From: Bacteroidales bacterium
GTDB taxonomy: Bacteria; Bacteroidota; Bacteroidia; Bacteroidales; Bacteroidaceae
Length of the DNA stretch: 64,000 nt
Reading direction: 5' to 3'
NCBI GenBank assembly: GCA_030532685.1
Contig: JAUNKN010000005.1
Coordinates: forward strand, 1 to 64,000
This document shows, in pieces, positions 19,500 through 28,031 of the stretch. Numbering within the stretch: position 1 is the stretch's first letter; each line of letters starts with the position of its first letter. A program made the translations under genes and the position numbers. The notes under the pieces are model-generated. The model made no database searches. It saw nothing but the letters and a program-made list of their open reading frames with translations, and had not been told where the DNA came from.

Positions 19500-19507
19500 T
19501 ACTTTTG
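19500..19507 (+). promoter_or_regulatory. Putative -7 box upstream of the plus-strand GT2 gene
   Basis: TACTTTTG fits TAnnTTTG and lies 23 nt before the ATG at 19531, inside the short gap between divergent genes. No TTTG is present at the expected -33 distance. Confidence 0.45.
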
Positions 19508-19530
19508 TAATCTCATTGTCTCTCCTTCCT

Positions 19531-20355
19531 ATGGCACTTTCTTCCCTTCCTCTCGTGAGTATTGTTACGGTGTGTCGCAATGCCCAAACGACCATCGAGG
19601 CCACGCTTCGCTCAGTGCTCCACTTGCACTATCCTGCGCTGGAGCAAATCGTCATTGATGGGCTTTCTACCGACGGAACGCTCGAGGCGATAGAGCGTCT
19701 GGCCTCCAGCTTTCGGGAGCGTGGCATAGCCTTGCGTGTTGTGAGCGAAAAAGATGCAGGCATCTACGATGCGATGAACAAGGGTGCGGCCCTCGCTCAG
19801 GGCGAGTGGGTGTGCTACATGAATGCAGGCGACAGTTTTGCACAGCCCGAGGTGTTGCAGCAACTCTTGGGGCAGCCTCTCGGAGAGAATTGCGGGGTGG
19901 TATATGGGCAGGTCGCCTTGCGCAAATCTTTTGGCGATGTGGTGATGCGTCCCAAGCCCATCGACTACCTGCGCAAAAAGATGGCTTTTTGTCACCAAGC
20001 GTCGCTGGTGCGCACGGTATTGTTGCAGGCACAACCTTTCGACCTTCGCTATCGCCTTGCAGCAGACTATGCATGGTTTCGTCGCTATTGGAAGAGCGGG
20101 GGCGGCTTCCAATATCGCGAGGTGGTCGTGGCCATCTTCGAGGCCGAAGGGGGAGCCTCTTCCTCGCAGCGGCTGCGCGTGAATCGTGAGTATGCTCAAA
20201 TTCGTGGCATCGACCACACTTGGGCCTGGCGCTTGCGCTACGCCTGGAAGTGGTGCACGGTGCAGCTCAAGGGACTTTGGCGCAACTGCATTCCGAAATC
20301 ATGGAGCGAGCAGTTGCGTGCGGCCAACTACAAACGCTTGCAGGCGCGGCGATGA
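19531..20355 (+). CDS. Family 2 glycosyltransferase (WcaA-like)
   Basis: This 274-aa protein is a GT2 enzyme. SIVTVCRNAQTTIEATLRSV is followed by the donor-site IDGLSTDGT, and KDAGIYDAMNKGAALAQGEW is the standard signature of the colanic-acid WcaA/WcaE-like subgroup. The ATG at 19531 is preferred over an in-frame TTG 15 nt upstream. It is the only plus-strand gene in the glycan region and is divergent from the fucosyltransferase. Family A and B repeats follow its stop codon. Donor sugar unknown. Confidence 0.86.
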   Translation: MALSSLPLVSIVTVCRNAQTTIEATLRSVLHLHYPALEQIVIDGLSTDGTLEAIERLASSFRERGIALRVVSEKDAGIYDAMNKGAALAQGEWVCYMNAGDSFAQPEVLQQLLGQPLGENCGVVYGQVALRKSFGDVVMRPKPIDYLRKKMAFCHQASLVRTVLLQAQPFDLRYRLAADYAWFRRYWKSGGGFQYREVVVAIFEAEGGASSSQRLRVNREYAQIRGIDHTWAWRLRYAWKWCTVQLKGLWRNCIPKSWSEQLRAANYKRLQARR

Positions 20356-20431
20356 GGCGAAGCGGTGTTTAGTTTTTGCGGAAAAGCAGGCTGTGTTCTT
20401 CATGAAGGAAACGGGCAACGCTCGCCCACCC

Positions 20432-20484
20432 TCCTACGTGGGAAGGAAAAATTCCTACGTCCCACGTAGATTTTTTTGCTTCCC
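20432..20484. repeat. Family A palindromic repeat, copy A2
   Basis: CCTACGTGGGAAGG, then AAAAATT, then CCTACGTCCCACGTAG and a T-rich core ending GCTTCCC. The half-sites CCCACGTAG / CTACGTGGG and the A/T core match the other family A copies. Confidence 0.7.
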
Positions 20485-20602
20485 ATTCCCGACGACTCGT
20501 CACGTAGACGGGTCGTTGTTGTTTGTACACAATGGTGTAGGATTGGGCAAGAAAATGTTTCGGGGCGGAAGGCTCACTTTTATCTCCGCGTTTCTCCCTC
20601 TG

Positions 20603-20927
20603 CTCGCGCGCGTGCGCGCCCGCACACCCTTAGAACAAACGACTTTTTCCTTCCACTCCTTCCACAACACAAGAAAACTCATTCATTATCAATCGCTTGG
20701 AAGTGTAAGTAAAACAAGGTTCTAAAACTACGGATGTACACGAACCTACACAAAGTCGCGAGTCTCTCTCGCCTCTCAGTTGCCCTCATCGGTCGCTTGT
20801 GGAAGCAAAGTGGAAGCAAAATCGTGTTTGCTTCCATCTCTTTTCCTCCTCATTTTCAACACAATACTTGAAAGTATGGAAGCAGTGGAAGGAAAAAACT
20901 TGACCTTATATAGGGGGTACGCGCGAG
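20603..20927. repeat. Family B MITE-like dispersed element, copy B1
   Basis: The roughly 325-bp element starts with alternating CG sequence (CTCGCGCGCGTGCGCG). The left arm TTTTTCCTTCCACTCCTTCCAC follows in pieces, then an inner pair GTGGAAGCAAA / TTTGCTTCC. It ends with the right arm TGGAAGCAGTGGAAGG, AAAAAAC and TATATAGGGGGTACGCGCGAG. The right end is the inverted complement of the left end of copy B3 (39362). No coding capacity and no transposase were seen. Confidence 0.75.
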
Positions 20928-21018
20928 AGAACGGCTCTCCAAGGCGCAATGGGCAACAAAGCATACGTAGCTTGATTGGGCACTTCGGGATTGTGCCCTC
21001 CTAAGAGGGAGAGCCCTC

Positions 21019-22500
21019 CTATCGTTCGCCCGTGTGATACTGCTGCATGATGCGCAAACAAGCCTCGGCATCGAAACCACGGGCTTCGGCATAGGCTTCG
21101 GCCAGGGTGCGTAACATGGCAGGCGTAGCAGGAAGACGCAGGAAGTTTTTGCAGCCCTGCTCCCTATCGACCTTGCGAAAGCGAATGCGGTTCAGATCGA
21201 GCAGATCGGAATGGATGCTCCCATCGGCCTCGCGCCTCAAAAGGATGTTGCCACGAGAGAAGTCGGAGTGCAACCAACCACGCTCATGGAGCTGGGCCGC
21301 CACTTGTGCCACGTGGCGCAAATAGTCGTCGCGATGCGGCAGGGCATCGTCCATAAGGGCCATGTAGGGGAGAGGACAGCTGCTGCGCAGCGAGACATAG
21401 TAGCTGCGAGTGAAGAGCAGACCGCTACGCTCCTCGAGATAGGCCACGGGCTCAGGCGTGCCGATGTGGGCTGCACGGAGCATCTGTGCATACTCGAAAC
21501 TGCGGCGTGCCTTGGACTTGCGCAGCAGGCCGTAGGCGATGCGGTTGATGAGATTAGGCACGCGAAATTCCTTGACCACAAAACTATGAGGAGGAAAATC
21601 GAATTGGCGAATTTCGTTGCGATTTTTGAAGATGACCTGCCCCGTGTCGAGTGCAAAGCGACGAGGCAGTGCTTTCACGAAATAGGAGAAACGCTCCCAC
21701 GCTTGCGCCACCTTGAAGCGGCGAGGATGCCAGCAACGATACAAGAGGTTGAAGAGTAGCGACCAAGAGCGCATTTGACGCAAGGGGCCACCCAAATACT
21801 GCTCGAAGAAGTCGGGATGCAATCGGTTGAGCGTGGCCACAACATGGTTTTTGAGCTGGCGGTCGCGGGTGCGCTTGGATTGCGCTTGGACCCGATAAAA
21901 GAGCCCAACACGCTCGCTGCGCATCACTTGACCTCCTCCCTTCAAAACGGCTATCCAAAAAGCCCAATCTTCGCGAGCTATGATGCTCTCGTCATAGCCT
22001 CCCACACGCTCCCAATCCTCACGACGATATAGAGCGCAGGTATCCATGATGTTATGGCGAGCCAACTCGGGCAGTGAAAAAGGCGGCAAGCGCCATTCGC
22101 CACTGCGCGCACCGAAAAATTCGGCACGAGGCACATAGGCTTTGACTTCGGGGTGGGCATCGAGGGCCTGCACGGCTTCGCCCATAAAGTGGGGGGCGAT
22201 GCGATTGTCGGCATCGACGGGGAGAATGTAACGACCGCGAGCCTCACGAATGGCACGGTTGCGCGTAGCACATACGCCTTGATTGGACTGAGTGAACACG
22301 CGCACACGCTTCTCTCTTTGTGCCCATTCTTGTGCCAAACGGAGAGTGGCATCGGTCGAACCATCGTCCATCACGACCACTTCAAAGTGAGGATAGTCGC
22401 TGGCCACAATGGCGTGTAGCGTTTCGTCGAGATAGGCAGCAGCATTGTAGGCTGGCACCACCACCGAGACTACTATATCTTGTCGAAGCCCTTCGTCCAT
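21019..22500 (-). CDS. Fusion of GT2 glycosyltransferase and LPS (Kdo/WaaP-type) kinase
   Basis: The preferred ATG at 22500 gives 493 aa. Residues about 10-230 form a GT2 domain: SVVVPAYNAAAYLDETL, VVMDDGSTDAT, NQGVCATRNRAIREARG and the DxD-type LPVDADN. Residues about 300-480 form a protein-kinase-like fold of the lipopolysaccharide kinase (WaaP/KdkA, InaA) family. This part has VVKEFRVPNLINRIAYG, the catalytic loop HSDFSRGNILL (HxDxxxxN) and LLDLNRIRF in place of DFG. Such kinases phosphorylate heptose or Kdo of the LPS inner core. The fusion suggests that sugar transfer and phosphorylation act on the same core. The start overlaps the upstream GT2 gene by 28 nt. Confidence 0.85.
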   Translation of the reverse strand: MDEGLRQDIVVSVVVPAYNAAAYLDETLHAIVASDYPHFEVVVMDDGSTDATLRLAQEWAQREKRVRVFTQSNQGVCATRNRAIREARGRYILPVDADNRIAPHFMGEAVQALDAHPEVKAYVPRAEFFGARSGEWRLPPFSLPELARHNIMDTCALYRREDWERVGGYDESIIAREDWAFWIAVLKGGGQVMRSERVGLFYRVQAQSKRTRDRQLKNHVVATLNRLHPDFFEQYLGGPLRQMRSWSLLFNLLYRCWHPRRFKVAQAWERFSYFVKALPRRFALDTGQVIFKNRNEIRQFDFPPHSFVVKEFRVPNLINRIAYGLLRKSKARRSFEYAQMLRAAHIGTPEPVAYLEERSGLLFTRSYYVSLRSSCPLPYMALMDDALPHRDDYLRHVAQVAAQLHERGWLHSDFSRGNILLRREADGSIHSDLLDLNRIRFRKVDREQGCKNFLRLPATPAMLRTLAEAYAEARGFDAEACLRIMQQYHTGER

Positions 22501-23186
22501 TTGGTCCAGTAGTATTTGAGAGGGTTGGTGTATTTGAGTTGTTTCCAAGGACGCGACCCGTGAGGGCGATGCAGCACGGGGAGCTGGCAACAAAGATAGT
22601 TGTGCAACCCCGCGGCTAAGCTTTCGTGCGAGATGCGCACGTCAAACCAATTTTTCGTCTCGTCAAGTTGCTCGAAATCAAAAGCACGCAAAAGAGCGGG
22701 GGTGAGCAAAGAGCAGCAAAAGGAGCAGTGCTTCTTGTTATCGACAATACCCTCCCAGCGTTTGGCATAGAGGTAGGGATAGTTCACACTTCCCTGCTCA
22801 TCGACTGTGACTGCGGCTACGATACCACTATCGGGACGTTGCAGAGCGGCATCGGCCAACTGCTGCAAGGTGTGTGCTTGCACCGTAACATCGCTCTCCA
22901 CGATGAGCAGCCCAGCATTGGACTCGAGCGCCAATCGCTGACAGCGGCGCAAGACCAAGAGATAATTGGGCGAGGGATGCGTGGTGAGCGTGGCAAGATC
23001 GACCACTTCCACTCCCATAGCGGCAGCTTCACGATGAAGGCGCTCGGTGTTTTCGGGAGTAGAGAAGTCATTGTATATCGTGTAGCGATAGGGAATCGAG
23101 AGTTGGCTGCTAACGACGGCACGCATCGTTTCGAGCGTACTGTCGATGCTGTCCTTGACGGGGGTAATGATGTGGAGAGCTTGCAT
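22473..23186 (-). CDS. Family 2-like glycosyltransferase
   Basis: This 237-aa protein has a GT-A fold. LHIITPVKDSIDSTLETM at the start, YTIYNDFSTPENTERL and LLIVESDVTVQ (acidic metal site) correspond to the donor-binding elements of GT2 enzymes. KHCSFCCSLL is an unusual cysteine-rich stretch (three cysteines in six residues) near residue 155. The short length and the ending WTKWTKGFDKI are typical of LPS core transferases in Bacteroidales. It starts 10 nt after the metallophosphatase gene and overlaps the GT2-kinase fusion by 28 nt, so it is in the same transcript. Confidence 0.75.
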   Translation of the reverse strand: MQALHIITPVKDSIDSTLETMRAVVSSQLSIPYRYTIYNDFSTPENTERLHREAAAMGVEVVDLATLTTHPSPNYLLVLRRCQRLALESNAGLLIVESDVTVQAHTLQQLADAALQRPDSGIVAAVTVDEQGSVNYPYLYAKRWEGIVDNKKHCSFCCSLLTPALLRAFDFEQLDETKNWFDVRISHESLAAGLHNYLCCQLPVLHRPHGSRPWKQLKYTNPLKYYWTKWTKGFDKI

Positions 23187-23196
23187 GAGGGAGGGC

Positions 23197-24564
23197 TTAT
23201 TTCAATCCTTTCTTTCGCTTATAGTCGGCTATGCGTTGAGCGAAAGCGGCATCTTTTTTATTGCCAGGACGAGCCTGAAAATCGAGGCGTTCAGGGATAT
23301 TTTTGGCGCGGTCGACAATGATGGACTGATCGTGCTCGCCTTTCACGATATCGATGGCGTCATAAAGCGCATGCGTGTGAGCATCGTAGCTGCGCAAAGC
23401 CAAAGTGTTGCCACTCACACAGATGGTTTGATAATATTGATGTCCCGTGCCATAGCGGTCAAAACGTTCGTCCAGCTGGATGCGATAGTGCTTGGGCGAA
23501 CAGTGGCTCACGAGATAGACGGGAGTCGTTTTTCTGCCTTGGTCGTCGCATTGCGTCATGCGGGCATAGGCGTGCTCATGGCCCTGCAAAACTAAATCGA
23601 CGTTGTCATTGAGCATTTCGGCAAAAAGGGCACGATGCACGAGATTATTGCTTGTGCCTTTGGCCGAATAGATGGGATGATGCAGTGCGACGATGTTCCA
23701 GCGAGCACGGCTTTCTTCAAGCGACTTGCTCAGCCAATTGCGCTGGGCCGTGAGGAAAGGGAGTTCACGATTGGAGTCGAGCAAATAAAGCTGTGCATCA
23801 CGATAGGGAAGCGTGTACACGTGGTTCTCGTCGCGTTTGGAAGCCAAAAAGTAAGGAAAAGTCAGTGCAAAACGGTGCTCCAATTTACGAATAGGATATT
23901 TCAGATATTCGTGATTGCCTGTCACGGCGAGTATAGGAAGACTTTGCGCCAGCGAATCGATGCCGCGAAAGGCTTCGTTCCAATACTCATGAGTGGGACG
24001 CTCGATAAGGTCGCCGCCAAAAAGAGCAAACTCCACATCGGGATGCATGCGCCAGGCATTCATCACCAATCGGTGCGTATCGCCCCCTAAACTATCCTGA
24101 ACATCACCAAAATAAAGAAACTCGAAATCACCTGGCTGACGACTGTCGTGGCAGGGCATCGCAAAACGATGCCACGAAGAAACGGCCTTGCCCGATTGCA
24201 CTCGATAGCCATACACGTGTCCCGCTTCGAGTTGAGGCAGAGCGGCGTGATAGTAGGCAGCCTTCCCACTGCGCGACACAAACACTTCGCCCTCGGCAGG
24301 GAGACACACTTGGGTGTTGATGGTGGAATCGTGCAGCTCGATATAGGAGGGGCGTACCACTGTGTCGCAGACCCACGACAAAAGGCGTGAGCAAGGACCA
24401 TCGTTGCCAAAAGTGAGAAGAATGCGTTGAGGCGTGGGTTCGGGAAGATAAGGAGCTTCGGGAGGATTGCCAAACCACGCTCCCCAGCGCACTATCGTGA
24501 GCACGACCAAAGCTGCCACCACAAGGGTGGCAAAGGCGAGAGAGAAGCGAGTTTTACGTTTCAT
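23197..24564 (-). CDS. Membrane-anchored metallophosphatase (purple acid phosphatase-like)
   Basis: This 455-aa protein starts at MKRKTRFSLAF, with one hydrophobic anchor or signal (about residues 6-26). An ATG at 24597 is an alternative start. Residues about 30-150 resemble the fibronectin-like N-terminal domain of purple acid phosphatases (ALPQLEAGHVYGYRVQSG). The calcineurin-like metallophosphoesterase domain follows, with metal ligands in FGDVQD, GGDL, VTGNHEY, ALHHP and GHEHAYAR. It is a predicted periplasmic phosphatase or phosphodiesterase. It is first in an operon with the GT2 and GT2-LPS kinase genes, so it may act on phosphorylated surface glycans; that link is inferred from position. 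Confidence 0.85.
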   Translation of the reverse strand: MKRKTRFSLAFATLVVAALVVLTIVRWGAWFGNPPEAPYLPEPTPQRILLTFGNDGPCSRLLSWVCDTVVRPSYIELHDSTINTQVCLPAEGEVFVSRSGKAAYYHAALPQLEAGHVYGYRVQSGKAVSSWHRFAMPCHDSRQPGDFEFLYFGDVQDSLGGDTHRLVMNAWRMHPDVEFALFGGDLIERPTHEYWNEAFRGIDSLAQSLPILAVTGNHEYLKYPIRKLEHRFALTFPYFLASKRDENHVYTLPYRDAQLYLLDSNRELPFLTAQRNWLSKSLEESRARWNIVALHHPIYSAKGTSNNLVHRALFAEMLNDNVDLVLQGHEHAYARMTQCDDQGRKTTPVYLVSHCSPKHYRIQLDERFDRYGTGHQYYQTICVSGNTLALRSYDAHTHALYDAIDIVKGEHDQSIIVDRAKNIPERLDFQARPGNKKDAAFAQRIADYKRKKGLK

Positions 24565-24782
24565 AAAGATAGAGAGAGTGAATTGTTGAGCATTCATTCG
24601 TTTCACGCATTTTTAAGGCGAGGGCGAGCAAAGATGTGAGGCGAGAGGAAGAACTCGCTACCTTGGCCAGCCATCTCCCTTTGTGCAGAACCTGCGTAAA
24701 AGTTGCCAACAAGCAGAGGGCGAAATACGAGAAAAAAGAGCCTATAAGTTCAGCAAAAGCAGATTTTGAACGTGAGGTTCAT

Positions 24783-26804
24783 CTAAGGCAAGGTGAGCTG
24801 ATCACGGCTGGCTCGCTCCATATAACTTTGTACAATTCCCTTGATGCGGCGTTCCATTGCTTTTTGCTCGGACACACGTCCCAACAAGTTGCGCTTCATC
24901 ATAGGATCGGCTACATAATCGTAGATACTCACCGTGCGCTCTCCGTCAAAAGCCAACACGTAGCGCCCTTGAGTGAGCAGGAATTGTCCGTTGCTATAAG
25001 CCACAGCATAAGTGTCGGCTGCAGGAGTACGAAAGAGATCTTGCCCAAAAGCCACATAGGGGCGAGGATATCCCAAATATCCCAGCAATGTGGGCATGAT
25101 GTCAATTTGCTGAGCGATACCTGGTCGCTGACCAGGAGGAATACCTCCCGAGGGATCATAAATGATAATGGGAACACGGAAAAGCCCCTGTGGAGTTTGG
25201 TATTCGGGAAAGGAGGAAATGCTCGTATGATCGGCTGTGATGACAAAAATCGTATGCTCATACCAACTCTGACGACGAGCCGTAGCAAAGAATTGACGAA
25301 GGGCATTGTCCGAATAGCGCACACACTTGTGCAAAGGTTCTCCGCCCTCTTCGGGATATTTTGCTTTCAAATGTTCGGGAACTCGGAAAGGATCGTGACT
25401 CGAAGCCGAAAAGAAAGCAGTCATAAAAGGAGGACGCAGCTCACCCAACTGAGTGGCATAGTATTGCAGAAAAGGCTCGTCCCAAATGGCCCAAGTTCCG
25501 TCAAAGTCCTTATCGCCACCAAAACGTTTGTCCTCATTATATTCCGTACGGCCATAGTAGCGAGCAAAGCCCGTGGAACGGGCAAAAGGCAAAAAGCCCA
25601 TCGAACCATTCTCCGCTCCGTGAAAAAAAGCGGTCGCATAGCCTTCTTTCTTTAGCTCGCCAGCCAAACCACTCAAGCGGTTTAAGGAGGCAGAAGTCAA
25701 GAAGAAAGGTTCGACCATCATCGGGATACTCGACAACACTGAGGGCATCGCGTCAATACTCTTTCGCCCATTGGCGAAAGAGTGTTCCCAGGTTGCGCTA
25801 TGCTCCATCAGGCTATCCAAAAAAGGCGTGTAGCCTTGGAACTGAGTTCCCAGAAATTGGCGATGCAACCGCCCACTATATTCAGCGCCAAAGCTCTCCA
25901 GGATAAGCACCACAACATTCTTTGGGCGCGAAGGAGGAACGGGACTTTTGCCCCAATCGCTCGCCGCTCCATCCAAATGATGAGAAGCCGCATGAGCATC
26001 GGCAGGACGATGCACGGGATCAAACACCGCTTTCAGCTCCTGCTCGGTATAATAGCGGGGAGCAACCAGAGGACGCTTCCGAACTGTACGGATTAAAGAG
26101 AAAGGAGTGTTGAGTAGAAGCGCCGCTTCAGAGGGACGATTGACGTATTGATTGGCCGTACTAATCGTAATGGGGCGTATCGCTGTGGTGAATCCGCCAC
26201 GCATACCGGCCACACAAAGCGGAACAAAAGCGAGCAAACAAAACACCTGCGTCAAATGGTAAACCCAAGAGGAAACGGACTTTTTGGGCAGTGCCGAGGG
26301 CATCACGTAGACGCGCCACATCCCCCAAAGCAAAGCTCCTCCGACGAGGAGTATGTACCAATGGCTAATAAGATTGTTGAATAGAATTTGCGCCAAATTG
26401 CCTTCGTGTTGAAACTCCACAAACATCGTCATCGTACTGCGGCGCCCCGTGAAGGGAAAATAAATCGCATCGGCCAAATTCATAAAAACCGCAGCACCAT
26501 TCACCAGCCACCACCACCATTTGGCGACACGTTGCCATGTGGAGCGCTCTTTCCCAATCCAAGGGAAAAGCATCATCAAGGCATAAAGGGCATTGGTATA
26601 TAAAATGGCCGAAAGGTCAAAACGCGACGCTCCCACAAAAGCCTCCCACAAGTCGAGCTCGGAGAGCCCTGGAGCCAAGGTTGTCCAGTTGAAGGCCAAA
26701 TAAAAAAGCCGACAAAAGACATAGGCGACAAATGCCCACAGCAAATTGAGTACAAAAGCCATAGGAGAAGTCCAAAGAGGAAAGCGAAGACGCAGAGTGG
26801 GCAT
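24783..26804 (-). CDS. LTA synthase-like sulfatase-fold phosphotransferase
   Basis: This 673-aa protein starts at ATG 26804 (MPTLRLRFPLW). About five transmembrane helices cover residues 12-215, followed by a periplasmic alkaline-phosphatase-superfamily domain. PKNVVVLILESFGAEYSG is the metal-binding start. NGRKSIDAMPSVLSSIP carries the nucleophile position as Ser instead of the Thr of LtaS. FSASSHDPFRVP and ITADHTS supply the remaining metal ligands. Family members transfer phosphoglycerol or phosphoethanolamine from phospholipids to lipids or glycans. Its position next to the glycan cluster suggests surface-glycan or lipid decoration. The ending DQLTLP is normal; no truncation was seen. Confidence 0.85.
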   Translation of the reverse strand: MPTLRLRFPLWTSPMAFVLNLLWAFVAYVFCRLFYLAFNWTTLAPGLSELDLWEAFVGASRFDLSAILYTNALYALMMLFPWIGKERSTWQRVAKWWWWLVNGAAVFMNLADAIYFPFTGRRSTMTMFVEFQHEGNLAQILFNNLISHWYILLVGGALLWGMWRVYVMPSALPKKSVSSWVYHLTQVFCLLAFVPLCVAGMRGGFTTAIRPITISTANQYVNRPSEAALLLNTPFSLIRTVRKRPLVAPRYYTEQELKAVFDPVHRPADAHAASHHLDGAASDWGKSPVPPSRPKNVVVLILESFGAEYSGRLHRQFLGTQFQGYTPFLDSLMEHSATWEHSFANGRKSIDAMPSVLSSIPMMVEPFFLTSASLNRLSGLAGELKKEGYATAFFHGAENGSMGFLPFARSTGFARYYGRTEYNEDKRFGGDKDFDGTWAIWDEPFLQYYATQLGELRPPFMTAFFSASSHDPFRVPEHLKAKYPEEGGEPLHKCVRYSDNALRQFFATARRQSWYEHTIFVITADHTSISSFPEYQTPQGLFRVPIIIYDPSGGIPPGQRPGIAQQIDIMPTLLGYLGYPRPYVAFGQDLFRTPAADTYAVAYSNGQFLLTQGRYVLAFDGERTVSIYDYVADPMMKRNLLGRVSEQKAMERRIKGIVQSYMERASRDQLTLP

Positions 26805-26834
26805 GGGCAAAAACACTATATTTATTTCAACTTG

Positions 26835-26842
26835 CAAAGGTA
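26835..26842 (-). promoter_or_regulatory. Putative -7 box of the LTA synthase-like gene
   Basis: TACCTTTG on the minus strand lies 30 nt upstream of the ATG at 26804, just after the terminator of the upstream OmpA operon. No -33 TTTG is at the usual spacing. Confidence 0.55.
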
Positions 26843-26906
26843 AACATTATTGCGCGATTGCTGCTTTTAAATGCAAAAAAAGACGAATACCCATACACAA
26901 AAACCT

Positions 26907-26941
26907 CACGGCCCACTCAGCATAAAACTGAGTGGGCCGTG
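26907..26941 (-). terminator. Terminator of the OmpA-type operon
   Basis: A perfect 14-bp GC-rich stem (26907-26920 with 26928-26941) has a 7-nt loop. It is followed on the minus strand by a T-run (GGTTTTTG). It lies 17 nt past the stop codon at 26958. Confidence 0.88.
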
Positions 26942-26957
26942 AATATCAGGTTGTTCC

Positions 26958-28013
26958 TCAAGGCTGTAGGAGAAAAAGGTCTACACGACGGGCAATAGGT
27001 TGCAACGACACCCGATCGATTTTGCTCTCAAGGGGTTGGATCAAGCGAGAAGCATCGACGCCTTTGGCTTGAAGATATTCTCGTACAGCCTGCAATCGCG
27101 CTTGGCTCAAATAGAGATTGCGCGCCTTGCTCCCTTCGGGCGAGGCATAGCCTGCGATGCCGAGTTGCACGGTGGGGAAACGCTCCAAAAACCGCACGGC
27201 TTCGTCCAGTTCCTTACAAGCCTGCGCCGTGAGCCGATGACTACCAATTTGGAAGAATACCGACCGCTTAAAATCGGCAGGAAGCACCATCACTTTGGCA
27301 TCGGGCGTGCCCAATTTGCCTGTAGAAACGATGGGCAGACCGCTTTCTTTCCCAAGCAATCCTTGAGCGGAATCGGTCGCCAAACTATCGGACACAGCTA
27401 CCGTTTTGGACAATCGCGCCAGGAGCGCTTGCTGCTGCGCCTCGATGCGACTGAGACGTTGCGCAGTTTCGTTGCTTGACTTCTGCAAGCTGGCCAGCAA
27501 AGCAGCTGTACCTGCGATGTCCAGTAGCGGAGCTGCCGCTTCGAGACCGTTGCGTGCAGGAACGACGCGTTGTTCAGTGTGTACCACCGTGGGAGAAGCC
27601 TGACGGCGTGAACGACTCTCCTTGCGACGAGCGTTCGTTTCGACCTCCGTCGTGTACTCCCGAACCGTCGAGGAGTGCAGCTCCGCAGACGGATGCGACT
27701 GCACAGAGGGCAGCACACTGGGCATTGGAGCTGGAGCACGCTGTGCGGTGAGCAACTGGATGAGCATTTGATAGCGCAACAGTTGGTCGGCATCCAATCG
27801 GGCTGCCGGAGGTGGCGCGACAGACTGCTGAGCGGCCAAGCGCTGCAAGGCTTGCAGCAGTGCTTCACGATCTATCTCGTAGAGCGTGTCGCCCTGTTGC
27901 ACCAGCGTATCCACGGGGACAAGTCGCTGTGCGACGGGCGAAGGCGAGCCCTGCGCCAGCGCAGACGCTCCACTCAGCAGCGTGGCGAAAAGTAAAAATA
28001 AGGTTTTACGCAT
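26958..28013 (-). CDS. OmpA-family outer membrane protein
   Basis: This 351-aa protein has a signal peptide (MRKTLFLLFATLLSGASALAQ). The middle (residues 45-220) is rich in alanine, glutamine and proline with predicted helices. The C-terminal OmpA peptidoglycan-binding domain spans about residues 245-350: SVFFQIGSHRLTAQACKEL, LGIAGYASPEGSKARNLYLS and ARRVDLFLLQ. It begins 18 nt after the stop of the double-barrel protein gene, so they are co-transcribed. This resembles the paired OmpA-like proteins of oral Bacteroidales (Pgm6/Pgm7 in P. gingivalis), although here the barrels sit in the partner gene. Likely role: anchoring the outer membrane to peptidoglycan. Confidence 0.83.
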   Translation of the reverse strand: MRKTLFLLFATLLSGASALAQGSPSPVAQRLVPVDTLVQQGDTLYEIDREALLQALQRLAAQQSVAPPPAARLDADQLLRYQMLIQLLTAQRAPAPMPSVLPSVQSHPSAELHSSTVREYTTEVETNARRKESRSRRQASPTVVHTEQRVVPARNGLEAAAPLLDIAGTAALLASLQKSSNETAQRLSRIEAQQQALLARLSKTVAVSDSLATDSAQGLLGKESGLPIVSTGKLGTPDAKVMVLPADFKRSVFFQIGSHRLTAQACKELDEAVRFLERFPTVQLGIAGYASPEGSKARNLYLSQARLQAVREYLQAKGVDASRLIQPLESKIDRVSLQPIARRVDLFLLQP

Positions 28014-28031
28014 AGTAGGGCCTCTCTTGCT

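Larger units (their letters stand above)
20356..21018. other. Gene-free region filled by repeat copies A2 and B1
   Basis: No supported gene. Repeat A2 (20432-20484) and element B1 (20603-20927) take up most of the gap between the convergent GT2 and GT2-kinase genes. Confidence 0.7.

Noticed and set aside
20186..20725. Plus-strand open frame overlapping the GT2 gene end and repeats
   Set aside because: It shares the end of the GT2 gene in another frame and runs into repeats A2 and B1.
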